DNA from: Stereocaulon alpinum
Taxonomy: Eukaryota; Ascomycota; Lecanoromycetes; Lecanorales; Stereocaulaceae
NCBI GenBank assembly: GCA_018257865.1
Contig: JAEUBA010000019.1
Coordinates: forward strand, 248,001-312,000
Length of the DNA: 64,000 bases
Reading direction: 5' to 3'
The notes under the pieces were generated by a model. That model was not told the origin of the DNA, did no database searches, and was given only the letters and a program-made list of their open reading frames with translations. Of this stretch, positions 1 to 12,724 are shown one piece after another (the stretch's first letter is position 1; each line of letters begins with the position of its first letter). The position numbers and the translations under genes were made by a program.

Positions 1-118
1 ACCATCCACATTGTCCAAACCCCATACCTAGCATTCGTCCAAACCCCCACATCATTGAGCCTCCAAGTCCCTCCAACTATCAACAACGCACCCTCCACAC
101 CAACATACCATACACATC

Positions 119-415
119 ATGGATGCCCTCAAAAACGCAACCAACACCGGAACAACCACAACGTCACAGCAATCAGGCGAGGAGCCCGTATCCGGCGAGA
201 AAGGAGCAGGGAATATCAACGAGCCTTATGATCAGGGGAATCAGGAAGGTGCGTGACATACAAGAAGGAATTGAAAGGGAAAGACTTGAGCGGAGGTGAT
301 GGTGCTGATAAGCTGTACAGGAAAGGAGGGTTCAGCACCTAAAGAGGGTATGGGTGAAGCTCTAGATGATACGAAGAAAGCTGCTTCGGACGCTGCGACA
401 GGACAGAGTCTATGA
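119..415 (+). CDS. Small hydrophilic protein, 74 aa, two exons
   Basis: ATG at 119. Exons are 119-248 and 321-415, with a 72-nt intron (GTGCGT donor, TACAG acceptor), and the frame stays open across the junction to TGA at 413-415. The protein is rich in Gly, Thr, Ser, Glu and Lys. It has no membrane segment and no signal peptide. An EPVSGEKGAG-type segment is followed by NEPYDQGNQEG and a charged tail (DDTKKAASDAATGQ). That composition is typical of small disordered fungal proteins of unknown or stress-related role. I do not recognise a named family. The spliced frame is well supported; the function is not. It lies tail-to-tail with RAD5, with about 290 bases between them. Confidence 0.68.
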
Positions 416-704
416 AGTTATGGAGAGCAGATGGTGCTAAGGTCAGGGAACGAATGGGACCGAGAAAGATCTACGGAGAGGGCGACGTTTGAGAAGATGA
501 CGATATGATAGGGAGTTGGGGACATGATGTTTGGGCCCATCGAGAGATAGGTAATAGTTATGTTACTATGCTGTAAACCCGGACTAAGATTGTGTTGTTT
601 TTCAACATGCAGGTCCTTCGAGGCAAGCAAAACGCCTTCATGCAATGCAGAAACATTCTATAATTGTAATTTTCACATTTTATACGTCAAACGTGCTCGT
701 CGGC

Positions 705-3700
705 CTAGGAAAGCAACTCTTTGATATCCTCGATCCGTTGCATCTTCTTCTCCTCTTCGCTCATCATGCCCAACGAACTTGCACTATTAGGTGTATCAGC
801 AACGAGGTATGAGGAGAGCAAGGGAAGAAAGAACACTCACATAAACTTCTTCCTCTCTTGAATCTTTAGCATTCTACCCTCGATACTCCCACTGACAATG
901 AACCGAATCACTTTCACCTCCTCATCCTGCCCCATTCTATGCACACGATCAATAGCCTGCGCTTCCACAGCAAAGCTCCACCAAGGATCCATCATGAATA
1001 CCCTCTTTGCTGCGGTCAAGTTCAATCCCACACCACCCGCTCTTAAACTCAACAACAAGACCATGCCATGGCCGTTCTTCTTAGCTGGTGCAGAGGCAAA
1101 CTCCAAGAGCACTGCAGCACGGGCTTTTTGTGACATAGCGCCATCGAACCGGAGGAAAGGAATGTTGGACTGGGCGAGGGCGTGAGTGATGAGGTCAAGA
1201 AAGGAGGTGAATTGGGAGAAGACGACAGATTTGGTGCCTGGGTTACTTTGGCGAAGTGCTTTAAGGTGAGCGATAAGAGCGGCGATCTTGGCTGAGGAAG
1301 AATTCCCGATGCGGCGTAGGGTGATTCGTGGGGGCTTTGAAGGCTCATCAGGTTGAGTAGCGTTGTAAAGGTCATCCTCTTCATCTTCGTGGTGAAGAAC
1401 TTCAAAGACGTCTCGCTGATTGATGGGTAGTCTGCAATTAAAGCATAATGGCAGCGCTTGCTTGTTTTTCTGATGCTCGATGTAATCAAGAAGACACTTC
1501 TTACAGGCACTATGCCAGCAGCCAGTCACGGCAGCTTCAAGCATTGGTTCTTCCGAGCAAATCGGACATTCGTTGTTCTCTTGCGACTGAATCTCCTGAA
1601 GAACGTGGGCGCCAAATTTATTGGCTATGTCCTGTTCTCCAGAGTCTGCATCCGAGGTGAACCTCTCTATTAATTCTTGCAAATCCATGTCATCAGCCAG
1701 GCCGTTTGCTACGTCTGAAGCAGCTGCAGCAGCTTCTTCCTCCGCGGCTATGGCTTTGTTGCGGGTGAGGACAGGGTGGCAGCATGATTGGCGAAGGCGA
1801 AGAATTTGAGCGAAGATAGTCGTGTATGATTTCAAGAGAGTCCCCGCTTCCATTGTGGCATTGAATGTACGCTTGGCACGTGTGAAGATGTAATCATACA
1901 CTTCTCGTTCCTGCTTGGACAGTTCAAGCTCCTCGATCTCGATTGTACGAGGCGGAAGAGGGACCAAAGCTTGGCCATCGGGCGTCTTCATGTCCTTCGT
2001 ACGGCGCATAACCAGAGGCTCAAGAACTGTCTGCACGACATCAAGAGCACGGATGAAGTCCTTGGACTCAAATGGAACAGTGATGAACGTTTTCCAGAAC
2101 GAGAAGTTCGACCAAGGTTCAACACGAAGAAAATGCACCAAGCTGAAGAGATCCTCAAGTCGGTTGACAATAGGCGTACCAGTGAGAACCCATCGATGCT
2201 GGGCGTTTATCTCGTAGCAAGCTTTTGCCGTCTTCGATTGTCGATTCTTGATGAAATGTGCTTCATCAAGGATTACCCGGAAGAAGTCCAAGGAAAAAAG
2301 CCCACCATGCGAGCCACGATCTCCGCCTCGAGTGGCGACTTGATTGAATTCAGACAGCACAACACCGTAGCTGGTGATGATCAGATTAGGAGCAGATGTA
2401 GCATTAGCTTCGCAGCACAAGTTCTGTAGATTGGCTGCCTTGTCACTACCGTAGTAAACCATCGTCTTCAACGTGCCTGGCTTAGATGCCTTGGCAGCTT
2501 CACTCTCCCATTGAGCTAGAAGCGACATCGGAGCTACAACAAGCGTAGTGCATGGCGCTGCTTCAATAGACGACGAATTTATGGGGAGCCTCGGTAGGTT
2601 GGCGACAGAGTCTATGCTCGAGCCTGAGGCTTGCATTGCCACGTCCGATCTGTGAGAATGCATCAGGCTGAGCATTTCAATCGTCTTCCCAAGACCCATT
2701 TCTACATGTGTCAACTTAGCCATGCACTTATCGAACAACAGAGCAACTTACCATCAGCTAGAATCCCACCAAGGCAATGTTGCTCTTGTACGGGAAAGTC
2801 AAGAGACAATTCGCCTGAGTAGGGATTGACGTAGAAGCTACACTGCTCAATGACAGACGATAGATCCTGGTCATCCATGTCCTTAGTAGGCCAGCGATAT
2901 TCTTCCCACAGTGGATGCATAGATACTTCCTTATTTTCTGACTTCTCGTCTTTCTCTTTTCTCACCATCCAATGCAAAGCCTGCTTTTGATATTTCCGTA
3001 GTTCCATTACAAATGTATGTGCAGGTTCGCGGGTAGGCGTATCGAAGTCGAAAGACTGCGCCTTCTTATACAAGCTGTCAAGCTGGTCTTGCTCCAACTC
3101 CTTTCCCTCCTCGGCTTCTTCGTCAGAAGGCGTGGAGCTGCCGTCTTGCGTCGATTTGGATTTCTTACTTTCCTTGTCCTTGTCATACTGCTCGCCTATC
3201 TCTGCAGCCTGCAGAATCCCCTGGCGTTTGTGTTTCGCCGTGGTGTCATTGACTGTGGAAGGATGCAAGTTGATCTCGTCGAACATCTTTACCAAAGCTA
3301 CCTGCCTCAATCGTAGGTCCTTTTCTTCTGAGGTCTCCTTCTCTTCAAATATACCTGTAGTCCGATTACTATCCTCTGGCTTCCGGAAGCCGCTTGCTTC
3401 AAACGCTCTCCTCAACAGAGAGCATCTCAATTGGAGCTCAATAGTATCATTGACTCGCAATGTTTCTGGGGCTAAAAAGCAGACACCATCAAACCGGCAG
3501 ATCTTCTGGTCCATCAGCGTAGACACCCAATCAGCCGTCTCTTTTGGCAACCTTGCCACCTCTACGCCTCGTGCATTTGTAACCCGTACTATAACATCCA
3601 CCCTCATCCTGGCAGCACTAAGCTTAGCAGGCTGTACTGCCTTCCCGCCTCTTCCCGTCTTCACAGGCGGCTTGATCTTGCTGCGCTCGATCTTCACAGC

Positions 3701-4315
3701 CTCGCCAATTCCAAGCAGGCCTGTGCCACTTTTCGTTGCCCATGCACCAACGCCAAATGCTCCCACATATCTATACTCGGGCATTGTTTCCAAAATCTTC
3801 TTTCTCTCAAACTTTCTATGCAATGCTTCCTCTTCTGGACCCGATCTCTGAGCGATTCGCTCCGTAAGCCTAGAGCTGAAAGAGTCCATGATCGAGCTTG
3901 ACGTAGGTCTTGTAGGCGCAGCTGTAGGCACTGGCACATTGTTCCAGGAGCCATCAAGGTACATATTGATTGCTCGTTCTATGTTATCGCCTGACGCCTC
4001 TCGTAATTTGTCGAATGTCATGGTCGCCACTTTGTCCCCCACGAAGCTCTCGAAAGTCTCTTTGTCAAAGCCAACCGGTCCACCTTTCTCGCCGTCTCCG
4101 GCGCCATTAGGAGTACTTGCATCATTCTGGCTCGGTTTTGGCAGTGCCGCGTCAGGCAATGTGTCGCCGAGGGGGTTGTTGGACGTTGAGGACAACGCGT
4201 CATGACGGCCTGGTGGCAAAGCATTTGCGAACGGAGTCTTGTCCTCAATGGGTGACTCTTCGGCGAAGAAGCGCCTCTTCTTCGTGGGTCGATGATCGAT
4301 GTCAGAGACACTCAT
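705..4315 (-). CDS. RAD5: DNA repair helicase / E3 ubiquitin ligase Rad5
   Basis: Exons (minus strand): 4315-2752, 2701-841, 783-705, giving 1167 aa, the size of yeast Rad5. In order: a UBA-like helix around residues 100-122; a HIRAN domain at about 183-300; a SNF2 ATPase core with the Walker A motif DEMGLGKT at about 521-528, created exactly across the first intron; DEAH at about 667; WVLTGTP; a C3HC4 RING finger at about 900-945 inserted in the helicase, which is diagnostic of Rad5/HLTF; then the helicase C domain with AIDRVHRMGQ. The last short exon supplies the conserved end ...RIEDIKELLS. Known role: polyubiquitination of PCNA and fork reversal in error-free post-replication repair, in the nucleus. 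The start at 4315 was preferred over an in-frame ATG at 4396 because MSVSDIDHRPTKKRR resembles a normal Rad5 N-terminus. Confidence 0.95.
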
Positions 4316-4877
4316 TGTCCGAGTCTCGTGTCCAGTCGTGGAAATCGAAGGTAGTCTTCGAGGCTTTTGAGAAAACGCGTAAATCACGTGTTCCAATCTA
4401 CTAGCGTGATACCTACTAACAATCCTTGTCGAGCACTGCAGTGAGTGCTTGTGGATAATTTGGATAATCTGATCATAGATGTGTTTCTACGATTCTGAAA
4501 CGGAGAGATGGAACTTCCTGGCAAGCAACAGAACGGTTGATTTGATACCCTGTAAAGAGTTGATTATTGAATGTGCTCTTGCCTAATGTACGACTTCTTA
4601 AAATTCGAGACCTCCTGGCACTTTGTCCTGTAAAGACAGGAAATATCGCTTTTCTCCTCTGTCGTTGCGTAGTCTATCCTAGAAGATATGCCACGCTTCA
4701 AAGAATCCTCCTTATCTTGCGAAGTCTACCAAACACCTAGTAAATGCGGAAAATAGTCATGCTCTCGTAAAGTGCTCATTTGAAGAAAGGCGACATGCCA
4801 TGTTCGAACTGTAATTTACATCCATCAAACGAAAGGAAATGTCAACGATTGGGTATATCAAAACCAAAAAGGAGATG
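4316..4877. other. Intergenic: RAD5 promoter side and ADF-H gene 3' end
   Basis: 562 bases between the RAD5 start and the stop of the next minus-strand gene. No coding exon, repeat or RNA gene is evident. It should hold the RAD5 promoter and the upstream gene's 3' UTR. Confidence 0.5.
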
Positions 4878-7800
4878 TTATCGGCTTTGCCAGAGTGAGT
4901 GTGCTTGAGTGAGAGCTGCAAGTATTGTAAGCTGAAATCCTAGGATGTGAGAATGCAGGTGGATTTACCCAGGAGGACATCAGCTTGCCCCTGTGGATGC
5001 TCACATGCGCATTGGAGCGTACTGCCGTCGATGAAGTCAAGAAGAACGCCTGCATCATTATTAGGTCTCGTCATGGTCAGAGATTAGCGGCAGTTGAGCG
5101 TACTGTTTGGTAATTCTTGGCGGTCTTGGTCTGGCACATAAGGGGTTCGAAACTGTGAAAGTGCATATCTCTTGGTGATGACTTTGGAGTTCTGTTGCAT
5201 TCTGTCAATACGAGTATAGTGAGCAATCAGGGAGGACTAGCTGACATTGTCTGACTTCGAAGCCGAAAGGACTAGAATGCCTTGACCGTCAATGACCATT
5301 TGCCGCCTCTTCCATAGCTGAGATACTAAATTAGCCACTCTCCAAAACAATTGCGCTAGTAGAACTTACCAATGTGTCAGGGAACTGGACATTCACGTCC
5401 CCAACTTCTACCGAGGAAGAAGGCATCTCAAGTATTGGTTCGTGATGCTCCATGATCGGACTCTCCTTGGGGCTTGGGCTCAATGCTTGAGCAATGCTTC
5501 TTCGAGACATAGAGGAAATGTTAGACATTCGCTTCATGAGCCGACTCCGCTTCGAGTCTTTCTTCTCGTCCTTCGTCCCATCTGGAGTGGTAGCGCCGCT
5601 TATAGAAGAGTCGCTAATAGTACGTGGCAACTCATTCTCACTTGCAGCCCGGCTAGATTTGGAGCGAACGCTAGCAAAAGAGTCTCGTCGCCTGGTTGAT
5701 GAGGGCTTGGTTGGTGATGGCTCACCCTTGTAGTCTGTGCTTGAGGATGATTCAGACCGCGTAGATGCGTATCTAGGCCGAGGTGGCTTGAGCGGAGAAA
5801 GCGGTGGAGGATTCATGATCTGATGCTCCACTACCAGAGGGCTCTGATAAAGGTCCATGATTTGTGGTTCAGAAGGGTTGAGAGGTGTCTCACGTTTCTT
5901 GTTCTTTGTGTCGCGAATGATCGTAGCAGTAACAGACACCGATTCCGGGCGAGAGCTTCCAGCATTAGTAAATTGCTTGAAAGGACTGATTTGGATCGTC
6001 TCTGGTGATGAGGACGGCGATGAGTATGCAGTATTTGGACGGCTCTTGCTGTTGTTGCTGCGACCTGGAATAGAAGCTGTGGGTGGCATCTGTTGGGAGG
6101 GTTTGCGTGAAATATTGAATCCGGTGGGCGACGAAACTTGCGATGATGGACTGCTTGGACGGGCAGACAATTGTTCGAGAGCCTTAATTCGTTGTGAGAT
6201 GCCTGTAGAAACACCAAGTTTCTTCGGCAACGGCGGAACTGGTTGTTGAGTGTCAGTGCGAGGAGGATGAGTTGCGGAGAAAGACCGTGACGACACAGGT
6301 GTCGGAAATGGGCTGGAAGAGACGACTTCATCATCCCTGCTTTGTGGCGTGAGCGGGCTCGAGACGCTTCGAGATGCTCTCGTCTCTAGCAATTTTTGTT
6401 CGCTTTCCGTCCTTGAAAACACAGGCTTGATAGGGGACTTCGAAACTGAGACTGGCTTAGCCTCCTGAAGCGTGGCACTCTTGAGTTCTTCCATGAACGA
6501 TTCATCTGAAAGAAATTGTTCTTCTGAATGGTCGGGGCTGGATACTCTATGGATTGGAGGGACTACACCTTGCCTTCGTACATGTCGCTGGGTGTGCTGT
6601 CCATCAGTAGTATTTGATGACGAGAGCTGCGTAGCTGGCATATCCGTACACTTAGATTGGTGTTTGTTCGTCGAGGTTGTTACCGTCGGCTCAGTCTCAG
6701 GCTTGAAATATGGCTTCAAACTGAGTAGTGCTTGGAAAGTGGCCTGTTGTGGGCCAAGACTGAAGTCTTCATTTTCATCGACTGGCGGAAGTGGCACTTC
6801 ATGGGCATTGATTGAATTTACGGGTACGGCAGGAACTCCCCGAGAGGCTGACTCTGGTGCTTCAAGTGCTCCAATTCTGTCCAGGGAATTTTTGGAAGCA
6901 GATGTACTTTGAAATCGTAGGCTTTGCTCGGACACCTCGTCTGCGCCTACTGACGGCCCGTCCGGTAAGACTGCCTCTGCTTTGTTGATGCACACTGCAG
7001 AAAGTTTGTCATCCGTTGAGGGTGCGTGACACATAGTTGTTGGTGGATCCTTCATTGCAGAAGCTTGAGATCCTAGCTCAAAGTTTTGTTCGCTCACCGC
7101 TGCTTCGTTCCCAGGAAAGGACTGCTCTGTAGGTAAAGACGGTTGCGGAGAATCCTGATAACTCTCACTTGGCATTTTCACGTCCGTAAGGCCGGCCTCA
7201 TGTCCTTGTTCTTCTTGATTCATAATTTGCTGGCCCCTCAGTTGAATATGGAGTTGTTCGTTATCATCGACTGATGGTATATCAACTTGCTCCAAGGTTG
7301 TAGGCTCTGGGTCGGCGACAGACTCTTGAGTCTTCTGTCCATGCGTTTCATCTTCCTCTGTGAATGATGAAGCTTGAGTCGAAGGTCCCTCGCAAGTTTC
7401 CGGTACCGATATTGGTGAGGCTTCTAGGTTGCGGTGCTCTTCCGTATTGACATCCCTAATAAGACTATGCACCCGATCCGACTCTGCTGGAGGAGTATTT
7501 TCGTCTGGTATAGTCTTTGCGATCGAGCCATCAGATACAGGTTCGATGATGGCTTCCTCAGCTGGCAACGGTTCAATTCCAAGACCGGTGACCGACTTTT
7601 GTGTTGCTAACTGCTTCTGCCTTATCTGTAGAGCTTTCATCAATCTTCGTTTTTCGGGGGTCATCTTAGGTGGTCTTGGTTCTGGTGTCTTCGCAGGTGT
7701 AGGGAGCCCATTGCTTGGGACGGGAATGTTTCGATCAGATCTATCAATGGGTGTTAGAGGAGTGGGAGGAAGCGGCTGCCTTGCTGATTTCCAGTCAGAG

Positions 7801-8917
7801 AAGCTGCTCTGAGCCTGGGAAGACTTCGGCCTTCCTGAGACGACTTTGCGGGGTGGCATTTTGAGCCCGGCAGGTAGTGTAGACACTGGTCGGAATGCAC
7901 CAACACCATCTAACTTCTCGGAGCGTAGAATTGATGCGTCCATTGAAGGGCGTGGTCCCAGTTTGACCTTGGGCTTATACTGGTACGCGCTTTCTAAATC
8001 CCGTGTACTGGGCCTGGCCGATTGGGAAGAAAACCGGCCTTCAACACCTGGTCCTGTGTCAAACCCCATGTAGTCGAGGACTGCTCTTGGACCAGTGTCT
8101 TCGCCGAGGTGTACACTGGGCGTTGTTGGAAAATCCTTGTCAGTGTTGCTGCCAGTCCGGGGTCTTTGTGGGCTTCGCGTAGTCACTGAGGGCGACGCGC
8201 TGTGAGGCGACGTGCTGTGATGATGACCCGCGCTAGTGTTCCCGTTGACTTTCTCTGATATGGGATGCCCCGTAGCTGGTCGATGCGCTTCCCCATCTTC
8301 CAAGCCTTTCGCAAAGTGCTTTCTACCAACTGGCGATTCAGATAAGTCCTCTGTAATCTCGGCCAAACCGCGTTGTGGTAGGGACTCGTTTGAGGATTTC
8401 ACTGAGGCTGAGGCTGTGTGTAGCGAGCATGCAGAGGATAGTTTGGAGTCGCGCAGTTCAGACGGGGTGGCGAAGGTAAATACAGTATCGTGGGGGTTGA
8501 ATTTCTCAGCTACAGACTGAAATTGTACTGTTACCCGAGCTGTGGTCATCTTAGCACACAGTCGAAGGTCATATCTGACATTCAACGTTAAGGTATACCT
8601 TGTAGTAATCGGGACGTTCCTTCCGGAACATATTTGAGTATCACCTTCCTCCTACGGTACTGTATAAAGCCAAACAAGGGCGACTGCTCTTCATAACAAT
8701 TGACTGCCTCCTTCGCCTCCGCAAGACCACCGCTCCCCTTTTCATACAGGCCCACCTCATCTCGAGTTGTGTATTTGAGCAAGAACCTACATGCGACGAA
8801 ATTAGTAACGGTTTGTATTTGGGAAGCGTTGGTCACGACGAACCATCCTCCACCTTCTCCCAGAGCAGACTGGTAAGCCTCGTTCACATCCGTGGCCTCC
8901 AAGCCATTGAGCGACAT
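4878..8917 (-). CDS. ADF/cofilin-homology protein with C-terminal PH-like domain
   Basis: Seven exons (minus strand): 8917-8844, 8786-8599, 8539-5370, 5317-5256, 5201-5104, 5049-4969, 4939-4878, giving 1244 aa. Residues about 8-135 form an ADF-H (actin-depolymerising factor homology) domain. Its FLLKYTTRDEVGL strand is completed only after splicing a 57-nt intron with an unusual GTTCGT donor. A low-complexity Ser/Pro/Thr-rich region of about 1000 residues follows. The C-terminus (from LLWKRRQMVIDGQG to LTQAHSLWQSR) looks like a PH fold and is split over five small exons. The middle region is probably disordered. Inferred role: a cortical actin-associated scaffold, with ADF-H binding actin and the PH-like domain contacting membrane or protein. 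The second-to-third coding junction near 5202-5255 is the least certain: the donor GTCAGA was chosen because GTCAGC ten bases further on breaks the frame. Confidence 0.8.
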
Positions 8918-9377
8918 TTCGCCTCTTCATGGACTCTGCTGGACACCTCGTCGTCCTTTACTCTGTGCAATCCAGATTTTTCAGAAACTTTGTCGCTTAC
9001 AGGTCTCCGCGACCCTGGTCGATCACAGTCAGGGGCTCGAAAGCTTAGCGCGTCACGTTGAGGGGCATGTTCAACATTCTTTGGACTGCCAGATGATGCT
9101 GGATATTTACAGTGAAGTTAGACGAGTACAGCTTGAAAATCTCTTGCGTGAGAAGTGGGGTTTCTACAGGGGGAAATAGCCCTCTCGGTGTCCGTTCCAA
9201 GAGCCACGAGCAGTGATAACGAGCCCGGTTCCTGCATGTTCTACCCGCCCATCGATCCCGCCCAATGGCTTCAATTCCACGACCCAATCACAGCTGCCAC
9301 AATCTTCTCGATACAGCTTGCTTAACGCCTCAGCATAAGCCTCTACGGAAGATAACGCGACATCGTTGAAACGCAAA
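8918..9377. promoter_or_regulatory. Divergent promoter region
   Basis: 460 bases between the diverging starts of the ADF-H gene and the OHCU decarboxylase gene, so it probably drives both. No specific binding site is claimed. Open frames here on the minus strand are not supported as genes. Confidence 0.5.
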
Positions 9378-10023
9378 ATGTCTTCCGACAGGCTTCCTTC
9401 CCTATCAACTCTCCCCTCGCTCCCATCATCCGACCTCGCAGCGATCCTCGACCTCCTCTTCGAACCAAGTGTTCCCCTACATACCCTTTCCGTGAACCTT
9501 CTACGTGAGCAGACATTCTCCTCATACGATGACTTGATCACCAGTATTGGTGTGCAGCTTATGGATCTTGCTGAGTCAACCTCTATGAGTGACACACAAT
9601 GGCTGGAAAATATACTAGGAGCTCATCCGAGATTGGGCGAGAAGAAAATAGATAGCGCACAGAGCAAGGAAGAACAGGCCCAACTATCATCGGGACAAGA
9701 AGAGGAGAAGGAAAAGTTGTCGGAGATGAACACGCTCTACGAGCAGACATTTCCCGGACTACGATACGTGTAAGTGGAAGACAACACAAACGAAGCATAC
9801 GGAGACCTTATTCCATCTTAGTGTCTTTGTCAATGGCAGAGACCGACCTACAATAATGGACGATATGCAAGCCCGCATCCAGCGGAAAGACATCTCACTC
9901 GAGCGGGCAGAGGCAATACAGGTTCGAGTTGGAGCTTCCTCCTTCACATTGGGCATCGACAACTAATTTATACAGGCCATGTGCCAGATAGCCGCCGACC
10001 GTGCCCGCAAACTCCAGCAATGA
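9378..10023 (+). CDS. OHCU decarboxylase (urate degradation)
   Basis: Three exons: 9378-9769, 9822-9921, 9976-10023, giving 179 aa, the usual size for the family. The family is 2-oxo-4-hydroxy-4-carboxy-5-ureidoimidazoline decarboxylase, which completes conversion of urate to (S)-allantoin after uricase and HIU hydrolase. Visible motifs: LPSLPSSDL near the start, AHPRLGEKK (the conserved His-Pro active-site segment) around residue 80, and NTLYEQTFPGLRYVVFVNGRDRP, the Tyr-Phe-rich core, created across the first intron. The protein ends in an Arg/Lys helix and finishes KLQQ. It likely acts in cytosol or peroxisome. A classical peroxisomal targeting SKL tail is not present. It is convergent with the next gene, with about 80 bases between stops. 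Confidence 0.9.
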
Positions 10024-10104
10024 GGGATGTATGCTTCATGAATGCCAGCCCCATATATTCCCTAGCCCTTCATCTCAGTCACCGTGCCCAACACCGTACG
10101 CCAT

Positions 10105-11009
10105 TCAAAAACCTCTTACGGCGTTCGGAAGGAATCGGCGCGAAAATCCAGAGCCGGCAGGCGCTATTGACACTTCGTCATGCCTTTCGTTCTCCATTAC
10201 GAGGTCAATGGCTTTTCCGCCAGGGTCGACGGCGTACTGATAGCCGGTATTGAGACTATCGAAAGAATAAGATGCGTCACAAAATTCAGCTGCTGAATCT
10301 GATGAATCCAGCATGTTGAAATCGCTGTAAATGGATTGGCTCCCATCTAAATCATTGTCATCGTCCACCTCTTCGTCCGTGTGCTCCCCATCATAATCGA
10401 TGATGTTGTCCTCGCGGTCGAACTCAGCGTACTCAGATGTATCCATATCTAGGATGGAGTCGTTGGGAGTCTCACGCGCTACGACTAGATTCGATCTATT
10501 GTCGTCAGCAAGGGTCTAAATATATGAAGACCAAGGTACAAATGTGGAACATGGGTGTCTGCGACTCACGGTCCTCTTATCTCTACTTGGTTCAACCCTC
10601 TTTCCCTCTTCATAGCGATGGAATTGAATATTGCTGCCTTCCGAAGCAGCTTACCGCCTGAAACCTTTTGTCTTGCCCAAACACCAACTCGCGGATGTGT
10701 ACTGCCAATGATATGTGTGGTCGGTGTTGCATACGGTTCGCTGAGCCTCGATGTCACAAGATCCAGTCGGAGTCTTCGTTTTTTTCTTTGCACTTGCTCT
10801 TGGTTATCGACGTCCTCCTGGGTCCGGGACCTTTTCAGATCCTTTCGTGGTATTGTTTCTGCCGGTTTGCTAGGATCTGACGGTTTATGGAATGGCTTTG
10901 AGGGTGAGAAGTAGCCTATGCCTGAGGGGTACGAACGCTGTTCGGATGACCTCGCGTTACTGCAATGAGTAAGACGGTTCGCAGCTATGGGTGGCCATTC
11001 AACGAGCAT
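10105..11009 (-). CDS. Uncharacterised conserved fungal protein, likely nuclear
   Basis: Two exons: 11009-10570 and 10495-10105, with a 74-nt intron (GTGAGT donor, CAATAG acceptor), giving 276 aa. The N-terminal half carries a basic KKRRLRL cluster followed by DLVTSRLSEPYATPTTHI, then GVWARQKVSGGKLLRKAAI, a pattern I recall as conserved in Pezizomycotina proteins of unknown function. The C-terminal half is very acidic (GEHTDEEVDDDND) and ends in a hydrophilic tail. The basic cluster suggests nuclear localisation, but no catalytic motif is visible. The open frame continues upstream to about 11153 without another ATG, so an extra 5' exon is possible and the start at 11009 is the weakest part of the model. 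Confidence 0.75.
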
Positions 11010-12724
11010 ATCAGACCGGTCTGGCAGCCGCCATGGCAAAATCGCAGACTTTCTGACATAGACGCTGACAGAGGGGGATAGTGAGAGAGGGTGCGGGAAG
11101 GTTTTATCTATATCGACTATGCTAGGCCGAATGGTGCGTCTTATGTTTAACAATTAGTTAACCATAGCTGCCCTAAAGAGGCCTAACGGCAAAATTGGCG
11201 AGGGACCAGGTCGGCGGGTCCAGGACAGGATTTGCGGAGAACCCTGGAAGGACGGGGTAGCTAGCAAATAGGGTCGCTACCGATGCGCCTTACCAAAGAA
11301 GCTAGGCCCATAAGTTGCGGGAAGTAGCCAGTAGACTCTCATTTCGTACAATATACATGGGGTACGAATGCCGTCTCGCATCGTGCAACATATTCTCAGA
11401 TCAAGGCAATTCAAAGCATCGAATAACTGGTCTTTGGCGGAAATGACGCTGCATGAGTGCTGAATGAAAAGCCTCGGTTTAGCGTCGTATGATTACAAAA
11501 GACTAAGCTGACATAGCTCTGCTCAGGACTAAGGTCGGTAAATGTGGAACCTGCCATGGAGGACACCCTAGTCAGTGCCCAATGGCCTTGTGGCTCAGCT
11601 GATGGTTCCGTCTGTCAAGAGCAGATCATCTCACACAACGCCTTTTTGGCTAAAGCTAACAGTTGGCCCGCGCGCCCAATACCAAGACCTAATAACCTGT
11701 GATAGGCATGGGTAAATGCGGAGAAGCGGAGGACTGGCTCAAACACGGGGTACGCTGTCCAAGTCCAATCGTGGCTCAAGTCAAACTAGTTGAGGTAAGA
11801 CATTTTTCCACTCGACAAGCCTCTTTCATGCAGCGCACGGGGCTTGTGGATCACCTAACGACGCCGCCGCGACGGGGGCTTCCAGGTGCCAATTCGTGCA
11901 TAAGCGAACAGACGGAGGCCTTCTCCCATACCAAGCCCTATTGTAGCTCTTAGGTGTAAAGAGCCTAATGCGTCAGGCACTGTTGACCATTCAGCGCCAA
12001 TTCCGAACTGGAGATCTTTGTGGAGTGCATGCAGCCTCATAACGCTAGGGTCGATCATCGGTTTGGTATGCAAGACTATTGATTAATTTAAGGGTCTGGT
12101 TGCCGTAACCGCTGTAGCTGCTGACTTGCTGAAATCAATAGATCACTGTTGGGCATCAATTTACAAAGAGAAACAGGGATCGAACTTTTGACCAAGTGAA
12201 GGGCTCCCTTTGCCTGATTGGGTATTGTTCCCATCAACGTCACGATCAAGATGCAAAGTCTGAGGTAGGCAAATTGGTCTCGCTCTCAGATATGAGGGGC
12301 TCGCTTGGAGGTTGAAGGACACAGAAGGATTACGAAAGGATCTGCCAGTGCTTCTCGCTACCAAACGTGAATGCGATGACTCTATGATGCAACGATATCT
12401 GGAAAACTTGGTACAGAGTGCATCAAGTTATGAACCCGAGTCATATCAGATCGCTGCTGCTGCATAAGCTGGTGCTTCATTTATGGGTTCGCATAAATCA
12501 CGGTTAGGGCTGCAGCCGGAGGCTCATGGCCCGATACTCCGTACTCCGACACAAAGCTGTGATGCGAGTCAGGCAGAACAATTAGTACAGGTTGTGGAGC
12601 GAGTGCAATCAACAGTCTCTCCACAGACTAATGGCCTCAATCTGACCGAAATGCGCATGGCAGCTCATCTCTACTCGCGACCGAAGGATTGCAGCCCTTG
12701 TCCACCGAGTGCTGCGCTCTTGCA
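11010..12724. other. Intergenic, divergent; possible 5' exon of the WD40 gene
   Basis: No convincing gene. An ATG at 12483-12485 opens a frame (MGSHKSRLGLQPEAHG...) that could be an upstream exon of the WD40 gene, because the reading frame used at 12725 is also open back to a TAA near 12630. I could not find splice sites that join the two convincingly. Confidence 0.4.

Noticed and set aside
3132..3851. 239-codon plus-strand open frame
   Set aside because: Antisense to the HIRAN-containing exon of RAD5; no family resemblance.
5331..8549. Stand-alone Ser-rich protein starting at 8549
   Set aside because: Splicing to the upstream ADF-H exons gives LLQARVTVQFQ in frame and matches the ADF-H family; the ATG at 8549 falls within the intron.
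9164..9595. 143-codon minus-strand open frame
   Set aside because: Overlaps the OHCU decarboxylase exon and the divergent promoter; starts at a non-ATG codon and has no recognisable motif.
11585..11660. tRNA-like phrase (tggctcagctgatgg)
   Set aside because: No matching T-loop (ggttcgaatcc type) or acceptor stem around it.
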